Source of the DNA: Laburnicola sp. R22_1
Lineage: Eukaryota; Ascomycota; Dothideomycetes; Pleosporales; Didymosphaeriaceae
Reading direction: 5' to 3'
Length of the DNA stretch: 64,000 nt
NCBI GenBank assembly: GCA_014281115.1
Contig: JACONQ010000025.1
Location: forward strand, 1 to 64,000
The position numbers were made by a program, and so were the translations under genes. Below, in pieces: positions 46,020 to 59,463 of this stretch (its first letter is position 1; every line of letters starts with the position of its first letter). The notes under the pieces were generated by a model. The model was not told the DNA's origin, did no database searches, and saw nothing but the letters and a program-made list of their open reading frames with translations.

Positions 46020-47705
46020 CCCCTAGGGTTAATCTATAATTAGGCTAGTAAATAGGTTCGGGGTACCTAGCTTGGATATATAGTTGGGTTGGGGTCGCAC
46101 AGACCCTAGGTATAGGTTAGGTTAAGTCGCACGGACCCTAGGTTAGGTTGGGTTAATTACGTAAGACCCTAAATCTAACCTAACCTATACCCAACCTAAT
46201 TACGTAAGATCTAACCTAATTACGTAAGATCCTAGATTAATTTAATATAGTTTTATATTGTTTAAAATATATTTTTAATTAATTATAACAGCTATTTATC
46301 ACAGACTAAATAGGTACTCCAGGGTTAGGTTAAGATAAAGTTTTACGTAATCTAGGGTTAGGTTAGAGTAGAGTCTTACGTAATCTAGGTAGGGTTAGAT
46401 AGGGTTAGATTACGTAACTAACTCTACTCAACTCTACCTAAATTACGTAAGACCCTATCCAACCCAACCTATACCTATTTGCCAGCCTATTTATAATATT
46501 ACGTAATTCTAGCCTAGCTATTTAACTAACTACTATGTTATGTAATTAATAATTTCTTTAGTAAGATTTTTATAGTAATAATAATAATAATAATTATAAT
46601 AGTAACTAACCTAACTATTTTATTACTTTTCTATAGTAGATTTTTCCTTATAACTAGCAAGCTATATACCACCCCCTAGAATCTTACTACTACTACCTAT
46701 CTCCTCTATACTCCTACTACTACTATTGCCCTTACTCCTTATTATTTTTATGCGCCCGCACAATCTTAACTACTACTAGGAGCTTTTCCTACTATAGCTG
46801 CGCGCGTGCGCTTTAGCAATATATAAGAAATATCTACTTCTCCTCTAATAAACGCCTACTACTATATTTTAGCCTATCCTCTAGTCTTGCTAGCAATATA
46901 ATAGTAAGGTGCTATTATTTTCTTATAAAGGTTACTATATTTTTCCTAGGTCTTTATATAAAAGAATAATCTAGTACTTAAGAATTTAAAGTTGCGTAAA
47001 AATTATATATAGCCTAAATAGATTATTAGATATAACCTCTAAGATAGTGTAATTATAATTAATCTAGTTCTCTAGCAGCCTTACCTCTTAAACCTTATCT
47101 TGTAGTAAGTAGGCTAGATAGCTAATATTGCCTAGCTAATTGTCTATGCTAGTTTTAAATTCTCTAGTAGCTGTCTAACTATAGGCAATAGACAACGAAA
47201 TCTTAGGACGCTAGAAAGGTATTATATTACTATATATAATAAAGAGTTAGATTTAAAAGACTTAGTATTATATAAGTTAAAAATAAAAATTTAGTATACT
47301 AAGTATCGCTAACATTATAAGAGGTAGACGTTATATGCTATATATATAGTAAACTATAATTACGCTGCTACTAGATTGTAAGCGTAATAACTAAACTATA
47401 GTTAAGTATTCTATCGCCTACACTGCTTCTATAGTTATAACTCCGCAGTTTACTATAGCTCTCTAATAGTCTACTAGTTAAGAGATAATATATAACTTAG
47501 TTATACTAGATAGTAGACTGTCTATTAACTACTATTAATAATACTACTATGCAAAACGTTAATAATAAAATTATTCTTATTTTGTATATATTTTATTACT
47601 ACTACTATGTGCTAGGTACTAGGTTTTAGTGCCTTTTATTTTACTCCTCTCTGTGTATAGTGCGGATTCGACCTTAGTTAGAATCTTAATACAACGAAGA
47701 TCTTT
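46020..47705 (+). repeat. R1 repeat, copy d (split by a MITE)
   Basis: Starts cctagggttaatctataat, is interrupted by the MITE at 46041-46491 and resumes ataatattacgtaattctag. It keeps the whole R1 body with atgcgcccgcacaatcttaa (46756), the right-hand tatagtgcggattcgacctt, and ends gaagatctttaata. Confidence 0.65.
46041..46491. mobile_element. Palindrome-rich MITE
   Basis: Inverted ends of about 15 bp: taggctagtaaatagg on the left and, in reverse complement, aggctggcaaatagg on the right. A TATAAT-like duplication is present at the junctions with R1. The inside is packed with ttacgtaa palindromes and inverted ggttaggtt/aacctaacc words, so much of the 450 bp could fold on itself. It has no coding capacity. 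Confidence 0.6.
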
Positions 47706-47734
47706 AATAAGATAGTTAGAAATAGAGCTTAAGA

Positions 47735-47836
47735 TAGTATAATATAATATAATAGAGCGTAATAGAGCGTAATATAATATAATAGAGTATAATAAAGTGT
47801 AATATAACGTAATAAAGCGTAATAGAGCGCAATTAT
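47735..47836 (+). repeat. Short tandem repeat tract (taatagagcg / taatataa)
   Basis: Alternating aatagagcgt and aatataatat words, roughly 20 bp higher-order period, directly right of R1 copy d. Confidence 0.7.
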
Positions 47837-49687
47837 TATATAGAAATTAATATATAATTAGATCTTAGTAGTAGCACTAAAGTTGCTACTATAGAGGGGA
47901 GGGGAGGAGAGAGAGAATAGTATTACTAATCTAAGGTGTAGGCCCCTTACTTATATTATATTATCCTTTTAGAACTAGCGCAATTACTAAGAAAGGTTCT
48001 AAGCAAGGCTATATATATAGCCTGCCTACATATCTACCTTACGTAGGTATTACTACTATCTTATATTTAGATTCTAATTATACTATTATCTTATATACAG
48101 CATAATAACCCCTATAGTACCCTTATATCTAGTATGTTTTTAGTATTATTAGTAAGTAGATAGAGTTTTAGAGCGTACTTTTAGGTAGTATTAATAGTAG
48201 TATTAGTATTAGTACTAGAGTCTAGAAAGATAGTAGAAAATAGTACTAGGGTCTAGAAAGATAGTAGAAAATAGAGTAGTAGAAGTTTTCTTAAAGTTAA
48301 CTTCAATATAAAGATAAAGTGTTAGTATACTTATAATATATAAGTTTCTCGTATATATTTTATAAATAGCACAAATCTACTATTATAATAACTATGACTT
48401 TTAATAATATCTTTAGAAATAATAGTAAAGAAGGGAGATAATAGTTATAATAAGCACCTTATCTTCCCTATTTACTTTAAACTATAGTATAGTAATATAG
48501 CCTTACATATAGTTTTATATATAAATTTTTTTATAGTTAGAGTAGGTATACTAAGTTTAATAAGCTTGCTTAGCTTACTTATAATACGCTAACTCTTTTT
48601 AATTAACACTATCTTAAAACGCTTTTCTATGTTAATAATAGTAGGAGGAATAACTGCTATTATTATACTATTTTTATTAGAAACCCCTTAGTTATAAAAA
48701 AACTATAGTAATATCATAGTTTATTATTTGTATTTTTTAAAAGATACTAGTAGTAAGAGTCCTTAGGTTACTCTATATTGCGATTGCTATATACACTTTT
48801 ATTCCTCCTATTCTTTTAAAAGATCTATATTGCGTTATTATTTTATTATTATTATTATTCTTACTACTAGGATATTTATATAGTATTATAAGTAGTAAGT
48901 AAGTAGAGGTACTAGTATATATACCTTTTTTATTATTCTCTTTAATAGTAGTTAACTATATATAGTAATATATAGTAAAATTATAGTTATAGCTATTTTA
49001 AAAGTGCCTTTTTAGTAGATAAAAGTCTTAAAGCTTTACTATATATATAGTAGCTATAGGCTAACCTTTTTAAGCTAAATAATTTAAAAATCTATCTATA
49101 CCTAGCGTAGATCTAGTAGGCCTTTTAGATATTATATACTTACCTTTTTATATATATCTTTTGGTATCTTTATATATTATAGTATTACTACTTTGTTAAT
49201 GTGCACTTTTATTACTAAAGTGCTATAGGCTTAAAAGTAAGGCGTGTTAAATTCTAAAGCAATTTTAATATAGTAAAGAAATAAGGAGGAAATAAAAATA
49301 TAATAAGATAAGTATTACTAAAATGTAGTTAAACATATAGTGCAAACTTATAGAGAGCTAGTTAATAGTTTTACTAATAGTAATATATTATATATACTTA
49401 TAGTATATAAGTATAAAGTAGTTACTAATATATATAAGTATAGTGCACCTATCTAATATAATTAACATTATATACTAAGTTATATAACTAATAACTAAGT
49501 ATTATATACACTTTACTATAGCTAGTTAATATATCTTATAGTAAAAATAGCTAAAAGGAATATATATATATATATACTATAGGTAGTAGAAATACTAGTA
49601 AAAGTATTATTAGTAGTTACTAATAACTACTTTATTTCTAAAAATAAAAAATTTAATTATATAATCTAGCTATAAAGTACCTATGTA
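47837..49687. other. AT-rich DNA, no gene recognised
   Basis: RIP-like composition. A frame around 48600-49020 with TAA/TAG stops is hydrophobic, but no family can be named. Confidence 0.4.
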
Positions 49688-49925
49688 GCGTTATATTAAC
49701 TACCTAGAGGTAGCACGACAAAGGCTTTTATCTCAAATAACATAATAAAAAAGCAGAGCCCCTGCTTAGTAATTAAAAAGAGCGTAAAAAGGTAGTAATT
49801 ACAAAAAAGTGCGTTTAAACTACTAAGCGAGCTTAGTAGTCTTAGCGCGCATAGCTCCTATATGCAAAGTTTTTATAAAGAGGCTACTTAGAACTTTATA
49901 AGAGGAATAAAACTTTAGCGCAGCT
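49688..49925 (-). repeat. R2 repeat, copy 11
   Basis: Long form in minus orientation: ttaactacctagaggtagca, cagagcccctgcttagtaat, aaactactaagcgagcttag (hairpin), and gctcctatatgcaaag beyond it. Confidence 0.7.
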
Positions 49926-50231
49926 ACACTACAGTTATCTATTCTTTCTTTGCTATTCTAAGTTGCAAACCGCTATTAAGATTATTATAAATAATATAAG
50001 TTAATATATTAATAGGTATATACTGCTTTATAAGTAAGAAAAGGGTAACACATACTAAATATATGTTTATTACTCTATTGCCGTATTAAGGTTGTCCTTA
50101 ATAAATCTCCTACTATCTCTCTATATATACCTTTACGCCCTACTATCTATCTAGGCATTAATGTTATTTCTAAAGTACTTACTATTGCTAAAAAGCATAC
50201 ACTAAAGATTTGCGCCATTACTGCTAAGGTA
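49926..50231. other. AT-rich spacer
   Basis: Nothing recognised between R2 copy 11 and the Tc1-like element. Confidence 0.4.
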
Positions 50232-52345
50232 TAGTAGGGTGATACAAAAAAGCGCCTAGTAAAAAGATATCTTTTTAAAAGCTATATAACTAGGTGAGTT
50301 TTAATACTATGTAAATAAGCAGTATACCGTTTTAAGAAGAAGGATTAGGAGGCTTTGAATAAAAGGTTAGTAAGAGCTTAGTAATCAGCGCTAACTAGAG
50401 GTATCCTAGTAAAGTTAAGGGAATCTTTTCTTAAAACTTTGACCCTATATAACTTTCTTTTCTACGTAGATAACATTCTATAACTTAGGTATATTATAGT
50501 GTAGTCTCTAAAGACTATATAGCTTAATTTTCATTATAGATTTATTTATAGAAATGATAATTATAAGGAAAAAGATGAAAATTAATTAAAATTACACAAT
50601 TAGATAGAACTAGTAAATAATATATAACTAGTACTTAGTATACCATCCTTTAGCCTCTATAAAATTATTATAACGCTTAGGCAAAGATAGTATACAGTGA
50701 TCTATAGCCTCCTGTGGAATTAAATCCCACTCCTCTTGTATAGCTCTTTTAAAGGCTTCTACACTAGATTTACTAGTGCCGAAGCCTAAAGAAGCCCTAT
50801 TTCTTTTTCCTAGCCTATCTTTTAATAGACTCCAAACGTTTTCTATAGGATTTAAGTCTGGTGAATAGGGTGGATGCCCAAAAACAAAGACTTTATTTCT
50901 AGAAAACCACCTTTTACCTGTGGAGTTCCGTGGATCTTCGAATTATCCTGTTGAAATTTCCAGCCTAGTTATAATTAGTATAAAGAATAAGATTATGAAA
51001 AATATAATATATATATATATTATATATATTAAAAGAAAAAGAAAAAAGAAGAAAAAGGGGTACTTTACTTACCTCTTTTTCAAAGAGATTATAAGACATG
51101 ATTTAGACACTCCTGTATATATCTAGTGTTATTAAAGGTCCTAGTTTTAATAGGGTCCCTTAAAAACACTAGTTTAGAAAGTCCTCCTATCCAAATACAG
51201 CCCCAGACTGAGATAGAAATATCTCGCGCTTTCAGTGAATTAGTACTAGCTCAAAAAAAAAGATATAAAAAAAGTAAAATAGCCCAATTATAGAGAAAAC
51301 CGGGCCTTATAATTCTACAATTTAAAAGAAATTAATAACTTACTAGTTGTTCGGTTTTTGCGCTATTCAGGTCTAATTTTCGATTTTCCCCTTTTTCTTA
51401 TATATTCTTGCCTATTACCATGCCCCCTTTGGATAGTAGACTCGTCAGAAGATATAACTTTAGCAAAGTTAATATTTTATAGCTCCTTAACTATCACTTT
51501 AGCCCAGAATTCTCTTCTTTTAGCTCTTTCTTTAGTTAAATAGGCCTTTTTCTTAGAGAGATTAAAAGAATAGTCTTCTCCTTTTAAAACTCTCTGTAAC
51601 GTCCTCTTAGTAAAGCCAAAACTATTCTCTTCTAATAGCCTCTTATTTGTCTTCTTAGGGCTTTTAGTTAAATCCCTATTAATAACTCTTTTCTCCTAGA
51701 AGTAATCTTAGTTACTCTCCCTTGTTTTACCCCTTTTAATAAGTTATCTCCTTATTTTTCTTATTAATACGTCTAATAGCAGTCTTAATAGATTGTAGAG
51801 GCTTATTAAGGGTAGTAGCAATAGTAGAATTAGAAGTATTTGCTTTTTTAAGTAAAGAAACTTAACTTTCGAGTTTTGACAATTTTGGCTCCATTCGAGG
51901 AAATACAAAAGGGAAAATTTACTAGAGAAAAGATATTATATTATACTATAAGCTTAGTAATAAATTACGTGATTTAATTAACTTTTAAAATCACGTAATT
52001 CTTTAACCTTCAATAATTTCTTAATTAAGTTATATAAGTACTCCAAAATTTTGCTTACGTAATCTACACTAGGCCTAGAATAGCTAGTAAAAACATTAGC
52101 CTAGTAGCGTACTAAATAACAAAGTCATAACGCCTTAAAAATTGACTTTTTAGAAACACTAAGTTTAGAGATAGATACCTTAAGGACCCTGCTTAGTAAG
52201 CACGTAACTAGTACCTAATCCTGATCTCCTATATTTCCTCTTTAAAACCGTATACTTTATATTTACATAGTATTAAAACTCATTTAGTTATATAACTTTT
52301 GAAAAGGTATCTTTACACTAGACGTTTTTTTGTGTCACCCTACTG
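50232..52345 (-). mobile_element. Tc1/mariner-like DNA transposon
   Basis: 2,114 bp. The ends TAGTAGGGTGATAC (left) and, in reverse complement, CAGTAGGGTGACAC (right) begin inverted repeats that stay similar for about 80 bp and include tttaatactatgtaaat. TA lies at both junctions (50230-50231, 52346-52347). Confidence 0.85.
50590..51890 (-). pseudogene. Tc1/mariner (DDE_3) transposase, degraded
   Basis: Read on the minus strand from about 51890. There is an N-terminal helix-turn-helix region (T-L-N-K-P-L-Q-S-I-K, then G-F-T-K-R-T-L-Q-R-V-L-K near 51600). The first catalytic Asp is in I-S-S-D-E-S-T-I-Q-R (51440) and the second in F-Q-Q-D-N-S-K-I-H (50950). The P-P-Y-S-P-D-L-N-P-I-E-N-V-W signature lies at 50820-50875. 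A (TA)n-rich insertion around 50990-51030, stops, and a frameshift near 50920 between Q-Q-D-N and P-Y-S-P-D break it. Tc1 transposases insert at TA. Confidence 0.8.
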
Positions 52346-52347
52346 TA

Positions 52348-53955
52348 TAATTTAGCTTATAACTCTAACTATACCTAAAAACCTAATTAAACAAAACTAA
52401 ATGCATATTAGGCTATAAGCTTAGAAATATAAAGTTATAAAAGGTATACTATAATATTAAACTATGAAAAATAGGCTGCTATATAGAGTTATAAATGACC
52501 TAGTTTAGTAAATAAACATTTTATAATAACTTTACAAGGAATTAGGCTATTAAAAGTAAAAAAGTACCTAAAGGAAAATTATAGTATATTACTACTAGCT
52601 AAATTTATATTAGAGTATTTCAATATATATTAAGACTTATACTAAATATTAGATATATTTTCCTATAAGAGTAGTAAAAAAGCTATACTTTATATAAGTA
52701 ATAAATATAATCTAAAAGAAATTGTAGTAAATATAGTATATATACCTAAAAAAATTATAGTTAATACTAAAGATTATACCTTTAAATAGCCTAAAGTAAA
52801 AGTACTTACTACTACTAACTTAGCTATAGTTGCTTATTTCTGAGAAGAATCTATCTTTAGTAAGTACGACATTTCTTTTTATTTGTTAGTAGATAGAGGA
52901 CTAAAGAATAAAGGCTTAATTAAAGACTTAGCTAAATAGTTTAGTATTTAATAATTAGTGTTTAGTGCTTATTACCTATAAGAGTAAGATTTAGTAAAAT
53001 AAAACTACTAAACATTTATTAGCGCATTATTGAAGATATAAGATAACTAGGTTTAAAATCTACTTAAAGCTTTATAAGCTAATTAGATTATAGTAAAGTA
53101 ATTTATAAATAAAATACTAGTCTTTTTATTTATAAAAGAGAATATATTATTTCTATTAAACTTTATATTTAACTTTATATTTTAACTTAGCAAACACTTT
53201 TATAGAAATAAGTTTATACTACTAAAAACTCTTAGCTATTAAAGTAAAGTAATTTTAGAAATATAACTATTACCTTTAAAAAGCTATTAACCAAACTATC
53301 TAACTATATAAATAAGGAAAGGAATAGTTTAATACTAGGCGTACTTTTAAGATAAAGTTACTATAATAAAATAATTTAGTAATAATATATAATATATTTT
53401 AGACTAGTAATATAAGTTGCAAAGTTAAGCTAGGCCCTTTTAAAATTAAAACTACACTATTATATAGTAAAGAATAGTATATACTTAAAACGCTTAATAA
53501 AATACCTTTTTATAATATGACGCTAGGCAATTATATTAATTAATTCTATTTATATATAATAATAGGCCTTGTAATAGTACTAAAACTTAACCTTATAAAC
53601 ACTAATAATCTTTTAAAAGAAGTTACTAATCTTTTAAAGAAAGTTAATTCTATAAACCTTAATAAAGATATATAAAGGCCTAAGCCTAAATATTTTATAT
53701 TTCTATATAAATTATAAAGGCTAGTAAGATATATGTTAAATATTTTTATAGGAATAAAGAAAGTAGGTATTCTACTACTACTAGTAAACTTTAACCCCTT
53801 AAACTTTGCCTATTAAGAGAAATAAGCTAGCTAGAGAAGCTATTAGCGTATAATAAGCTAAGAGATAGTTTATTTCTTAAAGGGGGAAAGAAAATAGTTA
53901 AAAAAAGTTAAAGAAGAAGATAAAATAATAGTATTAGTACTAAGTTTAATTAAAG

Positions 53956-53996
<41 letters not shown>

Positions 53997-55503
53997 CTAG
54001 GATAGAATTATAAGCTATAGACTATAATATTAAAGCCTAACTAATAATTAGATAGCTAAAAATTTAAAAGCTAAAAACTACTATAGCCTAAGCTATAATT
54101 AGGGTTTAAATTATAACTCTAATAAGAGTACAATATAAAGCTACTTTACTTTATAGCTTAAGTTCTACTAAATATTAAACCTAAATATATAGCTTAAGTA
54201 GAAAAGTTAAAAGAAAGAAAAAACAGACCTAAAAAAGAAGAAAAATTATACTACTATAGCTAAGTAGAGATAAACAAGTATAGCTAGAATTAATATACTA
54301 TTAAAAGCTAAACGTATAAAAAAGCATATGTAGAATAGAATATTAAAAGAATTGTTAGTAGTCTAAATAGAAAATAAGTTAGAAAACAAATTTAGAGCAC
54401 TATATTAAGTAAAACCTAATTTACAAAAGAATTAAAGCTAAAGAATAAATAACTAGAAGTATAAGTAGTTTAGCCTTAAAATAAAAAAGGGCTACTACTA
54501 TTACTACTAAAGAATATAATAAGTTAAGAAGAATAAAAAATAGTAGTATATAGAAAGAAGCTTAAAAACTACTACTATTAGTACTATAAAAATTAATAGG
54601 TTAAGTATAGTAATACCTAAAAAGGGGTATATATAGGAAAGACTTCGTAATATTAAAATTAGTACTTAATAAAGAATTAGGCGCCTTTAAAAAATTCTCT
54701 AAAAATTAGATAAAATTTACTAGGATACTTTATAGAAAGTATTATAGTATTATTACTTAAACTAAGTAGCTTACTAATTTTATTATAGATATAAGTATTT
54801 ACCTTTAGTTACTTTATTTATAGCTCATATACTTACTAATAACTTTATTAAAAAAAAGTAGCTTAAGTATTTATAATAGATACTAAAGGGAATAAAGCTA
54901 AGTAGGTAAATTAGTGATAAAGAAACTAGTTAAGAGTAAAGTAGGGCTTACTATAGTAGTTAAAGAAGTATTACTAATATTAGAAAGTTATCTAGTATAT
55001 AATATAGCAGCTTTTAAAAAGAAGCTGCTAACTACTATTAATAAACTAAAAGTAGGAATAATAACTTTAAATATAAGCCCAATAGGCTTAATTATAATTA
55101 CTTTTAGCTATACTAAAATTATAGTTAATATAGCTTTAGCCTATAGTAAAAGAAAAGTAGAAGGATATAATATAAAAATTATAATTAAACACTAAGCGCT
55201 ATTTACAATACTTATACCTTTATTTATTAGTGTCTATATTTTATATAAAAGTAGCTTAGTATAGCTAATAAAATAAAATAGTATAAGTAATAAAAGTAAT
55301 ATTAGTAAGATTAAAATTAATTTTAAAGCTATTTATATCTTAAGTAAACTATATAAGGTAGCTTAATAATAAATACTTATTATAAATATTATGTAAGGGT
55401 TTTATAATTTTATAAATAGTGCTAAAGTTATAGAGCTAATTTAAAAGATAATAACTAGGATATAGATTAGTAAGCTAAGGAATAATTAAGATAAATATAT
55501 ATA
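52348..55503. other. AT-rich repeat debris with one 93-codon frame
   Basis: About 3.1 kb. A (TA)n run lies at 53960-53992. The open frame at 54914-55195 (plus) and broken frames before it (54180-54900) look protein-like, with lysine, leucine and isoleucine, but two registers look equally good and no motif names a family. It is probably a RIPed transposon. Confidence 0.4.
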
Positions 55504-57366
55504 ACGTAGTTTACTAGCGAGTAACCCACACTAGTAAGCGCGCTACCTTTGCTAAGACCCCACCAAACCATTTTATTTATTATTAGACTGCGTCGCAACA
55601 CTACTTAAAAATATATACTAAGTTAATACATCTAATTTAGATTCTTCCTCTTTAACTCCCTAGTAGGTTTGCGCATTGTGATTAGGTTACCTATAGATAC
55701 CACAACACTATTAAGTTAATGGCCCTATTATAGCGCGACTAGTACCTAATAACTATTTACCCTTCTTCTGTCTACTAGCGTCCTTAGAAGTGGCTAGCTA
55801 AGATCTCTCTACTACTATAAGTGATTTCTAATACTGAATTTACCTCCTTCTGCACAATTTTCGCCTTATAGTCTCCTTAATTATCTTGCGAAGGCCTGCA
55901 ATTTTATCTAACACTAGTACCTAACTATACATTGCACTTAGAGCGCCTTTTTAAGCTTCTTAAGCATCTGCATAGTTAAAGTTAGTAATAAATTAAAGTA
56001 ATCTCTAATTCTCTTACGAACTAGTATTAATTGCGCCTTAAATTCGCGTAGGTTACTTAGTGTTTTAGACTCCCAGGTGGTAGGCTCTTTAATAGGCAGA
56101 CTAGATGTACAGATACAAATGTTAAGATGCTGCAACACCTCCTCTAGATTTAATGGGACTAGCCCAGCACCGCGAAAATCACCCTTAATTGTCTCTGCAG
56201 AGAAAACCTTTAAAAACGCGATTTTAAAGGCTAGGAGGAACTCGATCTTTATAATATAGGTTATTAGCCAACGCGCTAAGCCTAAGATCTTAGTACTATA
56301 TACCTTCTTTAGCGGGAAGAAACAGCCCACATCTAATAGCTGTAGTAGGTGTGACAAATATAGTAGCATATAGAGAGTAATAATCTTATATTCCTTATAG
56401 TAACTCTAGAACTTAATTAAGTTATAGCTCTTATAGCTGTTAATAACTAGTAGCTAATAGGTTCCTTTAGCGCATCCCTTTATATGCGCGTTAAAGTATT
56501 TTAACCACGCAATACTAAGCTCGTTATTTGTCTAGCCATTCTCGCTAACAGCGATTACCTAATCGCTAGAAATTGACGCGTCTTCGTACCAGGTAGAGAT
56601 ATAACGCTTGCCGGCATAGATAATAAAGGAAGGGATTGCCCATCCAGCAGCGCAGATACCCTAGATCACTATAATCTACTAGCGGTCGCCTAGCTGTATT
56701 AATTTGGGTTTCGCACGCCTCTCTAATACTATAACTATAAGCTAAGACCCTATAACCCCTATTAGGAAGCCTAATTTATTAAAGTTGTAGGTGTCCTTAT
56801 TCGTAATGCCGTACTTGACTTTAATGCCCTCCACAAGCTTAAACCACGCGTTTATAACCTTAGAATCTTTCTATTATATCCTCTAGTTATTATATAACCA
56901 AGACTAACGCGTTTTAACTTTACATCTACGCTTAATAAACCTGTCTATCTAGTTAATACTAATAGGTGGCTTTCCTCTCTATAAACGTAGTGAATTGGCC
57001 ATTATGCGTATTATAAGCTTTGTAGAAGGAAATTCACGCGTGTCTAGCTTAATTATACAATTAACAAGCGCCTGCTCCTTAAGGAGAGTAAAATTCTTTA
57101 ATTTAGATGGGTTATCGCGTCGTGCAGTTGTTCTATTGCGTCTTCGATTAAGCGTTCTGCGATTAACATTATACAGCCCTACTGCTGCTCGCTCTATAAG
57201 ATTTAGATCTTGTTTAATAGCTCTAATAGTAATAAGTAACTAAGCTTTATTAGATGGCTTAGAAGACATAGTAGGTGGTTGTATTATAATAGTATTGTTA
57301 GTGATAGTGGGGTCTTAGCAAAGGTGGCGCGCTCACTAGTGTGGGTCACTCGCTAGTAAACCACGT
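55504..57366 (-). mobile_element. pogo/Fot1-like DNA transposon, ACGT-TIR family, variant
   Basis: 1,863 bp. Inverted ends of about 60 bp start acgtrgtttactagcgag and include gctaagaccccacca; TA duplications are at 55502-55503 and 57367-57368. The inner TIR half resembles the 57491 element, the outer half does not. Confidence 0.85.
55938..57269 (-). pseudogene. pogo/Fot1-like transposase, degraded
   Basis: Starts M-S-S-K-P-S-N-K (ATG 57269). It has the DNA-binding region to about 56900, then Y-N-F-N-K-L-G-F-L-I-G (first DDE block, 56790), E-N-G-W-T-N-N-E-L (56530), L-L-V-I-N-S-Y-K-S-Y (second, 56445) and L-L-Q-L-L-D-V-G-C-F-F-P-L-K (56335). The last 143 codons (56369-55938) form one open stretch. 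Earlier stops are TAA/TAG and both readable catalytic Asp positions carry Asn. No zinc knuckle is seen at the end, unlike relatives. Confidence 0.75.
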
Positions 57367-57490
57367 TATAATAGAAGAGAAGTAATTATAAAGTATTATT
57401 AATAAATAGTAGTAAAGACTATTATAAGCCTTAGCTATCTTTTTACTATTACTATTACTATTATTACTAGCACTAAAGGCGTAGCTACTA

Positions 57491-59356
57491 ACGTACTTAG
57501 CACTCGAGTCGGACACTCCATCGAGTCGGACACTTTGCCAAGACCCCACCAAGTTCTGTACTATTCACGATAGTATAGAGTCAACATGAACTATTTTCAA
57601 TAGTCTAAATAGGCTAAACTATTCAGAATCTACTTCTATAAGCTGCCTACAGGTTTTTATTGTGCCCAGGCTTGCCGCAGCGTCCACAGCGCTGTTAAGC
57701 GGATTCGCCTCCATCAGTGCGCACCCTCTTCTTTGCCTTCTTGCCATCACTACGCACCCCAAAGTCCTTTAGAGTAGCCAGTCGCTGGCCCTCTTCAACT
57801 ATAAGGACTCCTTCTTACTGCAATCGCTTTCTTTTATATGATTTACGTCGTGTAGCGGCCTTATTAGCAGCTTAAAGTTCGGCGTTGCGTTTAGTCATCA
57901 ACACCAAAGAATGCCCTATTAGCTCAGCGCCTTTAACGAGCTTTTCCACCGCCTCAACTATATAAGTTAGGGAACTATCCACATGCCTTTAAATCCTCTG
58001 CTTAACCAGCGTCAATTGCGACCCAAGTTCTGTACTATTTCGCGGAGTTTGCAACTCCCATATACTATCGCGAATAGTACAAAGTGGAGGCGTACGCAGG
58101 CGGACGTCAAGCTGCGATATCACAGCTTCTAGGTTGTGGGGCACTAGGCCAGCACCTCGAAAGCCTCCTTTAATATTACTTTCAGTAAACAAAGCCTTAA
58201 AAGTAGCAATAAAGCAAGGCAGGAACTCGATTTTAGTGATGTGCGTAATGTAGTTGCGCATTAAATCCTCAGCTTAGCGCCCATACGCCTTTTTAAAGGC
58301 GCGAAACAGCCCATATCAAGTGGCTGCAAGAGGTGCGACAAATGCGAGGGCATACAGAGAGTAACAATATTGCTCTTCTTACAGTAATCCTGGAATTCGA
58401 GTGAGTTGTAACTTTTGTGGCTATTGATAATGAGCAAACGTGCTTTACTAGTAGTACGCCTCTTTGTATGCTTATTAAAGTGCTTCAGCCATTGCAAACC
58501 AAGCTTATTTATTGTCCAGCCGTTCTCAGAGACTGCAATAACCCAATCATAAGGTAGATCCTTCTCCTTATACTAGGCGGAGAGGTGGTGCTTGCCCCAA
58601 AGATAATGAAGGGTAGAATCCACCAACCCATCGCGTTGATGCCTTAGATAACTGTTGTCCACTCCCTATTGCCCTGCTGCACCTGCTTTAGCCGTCCTCG
58701 ACGCTTAGAGCCTGTGACTACTACTCCAGTTAATATCATGCCCATCATAAAGCCTGCTTCATCAAAATTGTAGGTGTCCTTGTCCAGAATACTATGTTTG
58801 GCCTTTATGTTCTCCACAAGCTGGAACCAGTCTTGTATCACCTTAGAATCCTCCTAGAGAGCTCTCTTATAGTCGTACTTTCGATTGAACTTGACTTTAA
58901 GCTCTAGCTGGCGCTTAACAAAGTCATAAGGCCACCTCTGGCTAACTGGCTCGTAGTGGCGTGCAGCTAGTAAAGAATCAGCCATATCTTTTATAGCATC
59001 AAGCTGAGGCGGAAATCCTCGCGCGTCTAGGTCAGTATATGCTCCACAATCGCCTACTCCTCTCTTATAGTAAGTCTTATTTTGTTGGGTGCGCAGTTGC
59101 GTCTAAACGTCTTTCCAGCGCGTTAGTTGCTAAGTGTACTTTGAGAGACGTTGTAGATAGCTATAGCGCGTTGCTAAGAGAGTGTCGCGTCTTATTTAAT
59201 AGCCTAGATTGTAAGCTGTATACGCGCTTCTTTTAACGCTAGTGGTTTGTTGTGTGGTTAAGGCATCGCGTTATACTATTGCTGATAGGACGTTTTGGTG
59301 GGGTCTTGGCAAAGTGTCTAACTCGATGGAGTGTCCGACTCGAGTGCAAAGTACGT
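57491..59356 (-). mobile_element. pogo/Fot1-like DNA transposon, ACGT-TIR family
   Basis: 1,866 bp with about 62 bp inverted ends: acgtactt, then cactcgagtcggacactcca repeated as a near-direct duplication, then ctttgccaagaccccacca. TA duplications are at 57489-57490 and 59357-59358. It is clearly less mutated than the 12200 copy. Confidence 0.9.
57650..59266 (-). pseudogene. pogo/Fot1-like transposase with zinc knuckle, several lesions
   Basis: From ATG 59266. W-P-Y-D-F-V-K-R (58925) ends the DNA-binding part. Y-N-F-D-E-A-G-F-M-M-G (58760) keeps the first Asp, and L-L-I-I-N-S-H-K-S (58430) has Asn at the second. L-L-Q-P-L-D-M-G-C-F (58310), G-F-R-G-A-G-L-V-P-H-N-L-E (58150) and C-G-R-C-G-K-P-G-H-N (57690), a good CCHC knuckle, follow. 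Breaks are a one-base loss near 59035 and another near 58293, plus TAA/TAG stops. Open pieces lie at 58841-58644, 58497-58261 and 58261-57989. Confidence 0.8.
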
Positions 59357-59463
59357 TATAAGAAAAGTTAATAACGTACTTTGCACTCGAGTCGATCATT
59401 CCATCGAGTCGATCACTTTGCCAAGACCCCACCAAAACGTCCTATCAGCAATAGTACAACGCG

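Noticed and set aside
46060..46480. Telomere-like repeats (ggttaggtt)
   Set aside because: The words are irregular, occur in both orientations inside inverted ends and do not form TTAGGG arrays; the MITE explanation fits better.
54914..55195. 93-codon frame as a live gene
   Set aside because: The flanking registers look equally protein-like and the region is RIPed; no start context or domain.
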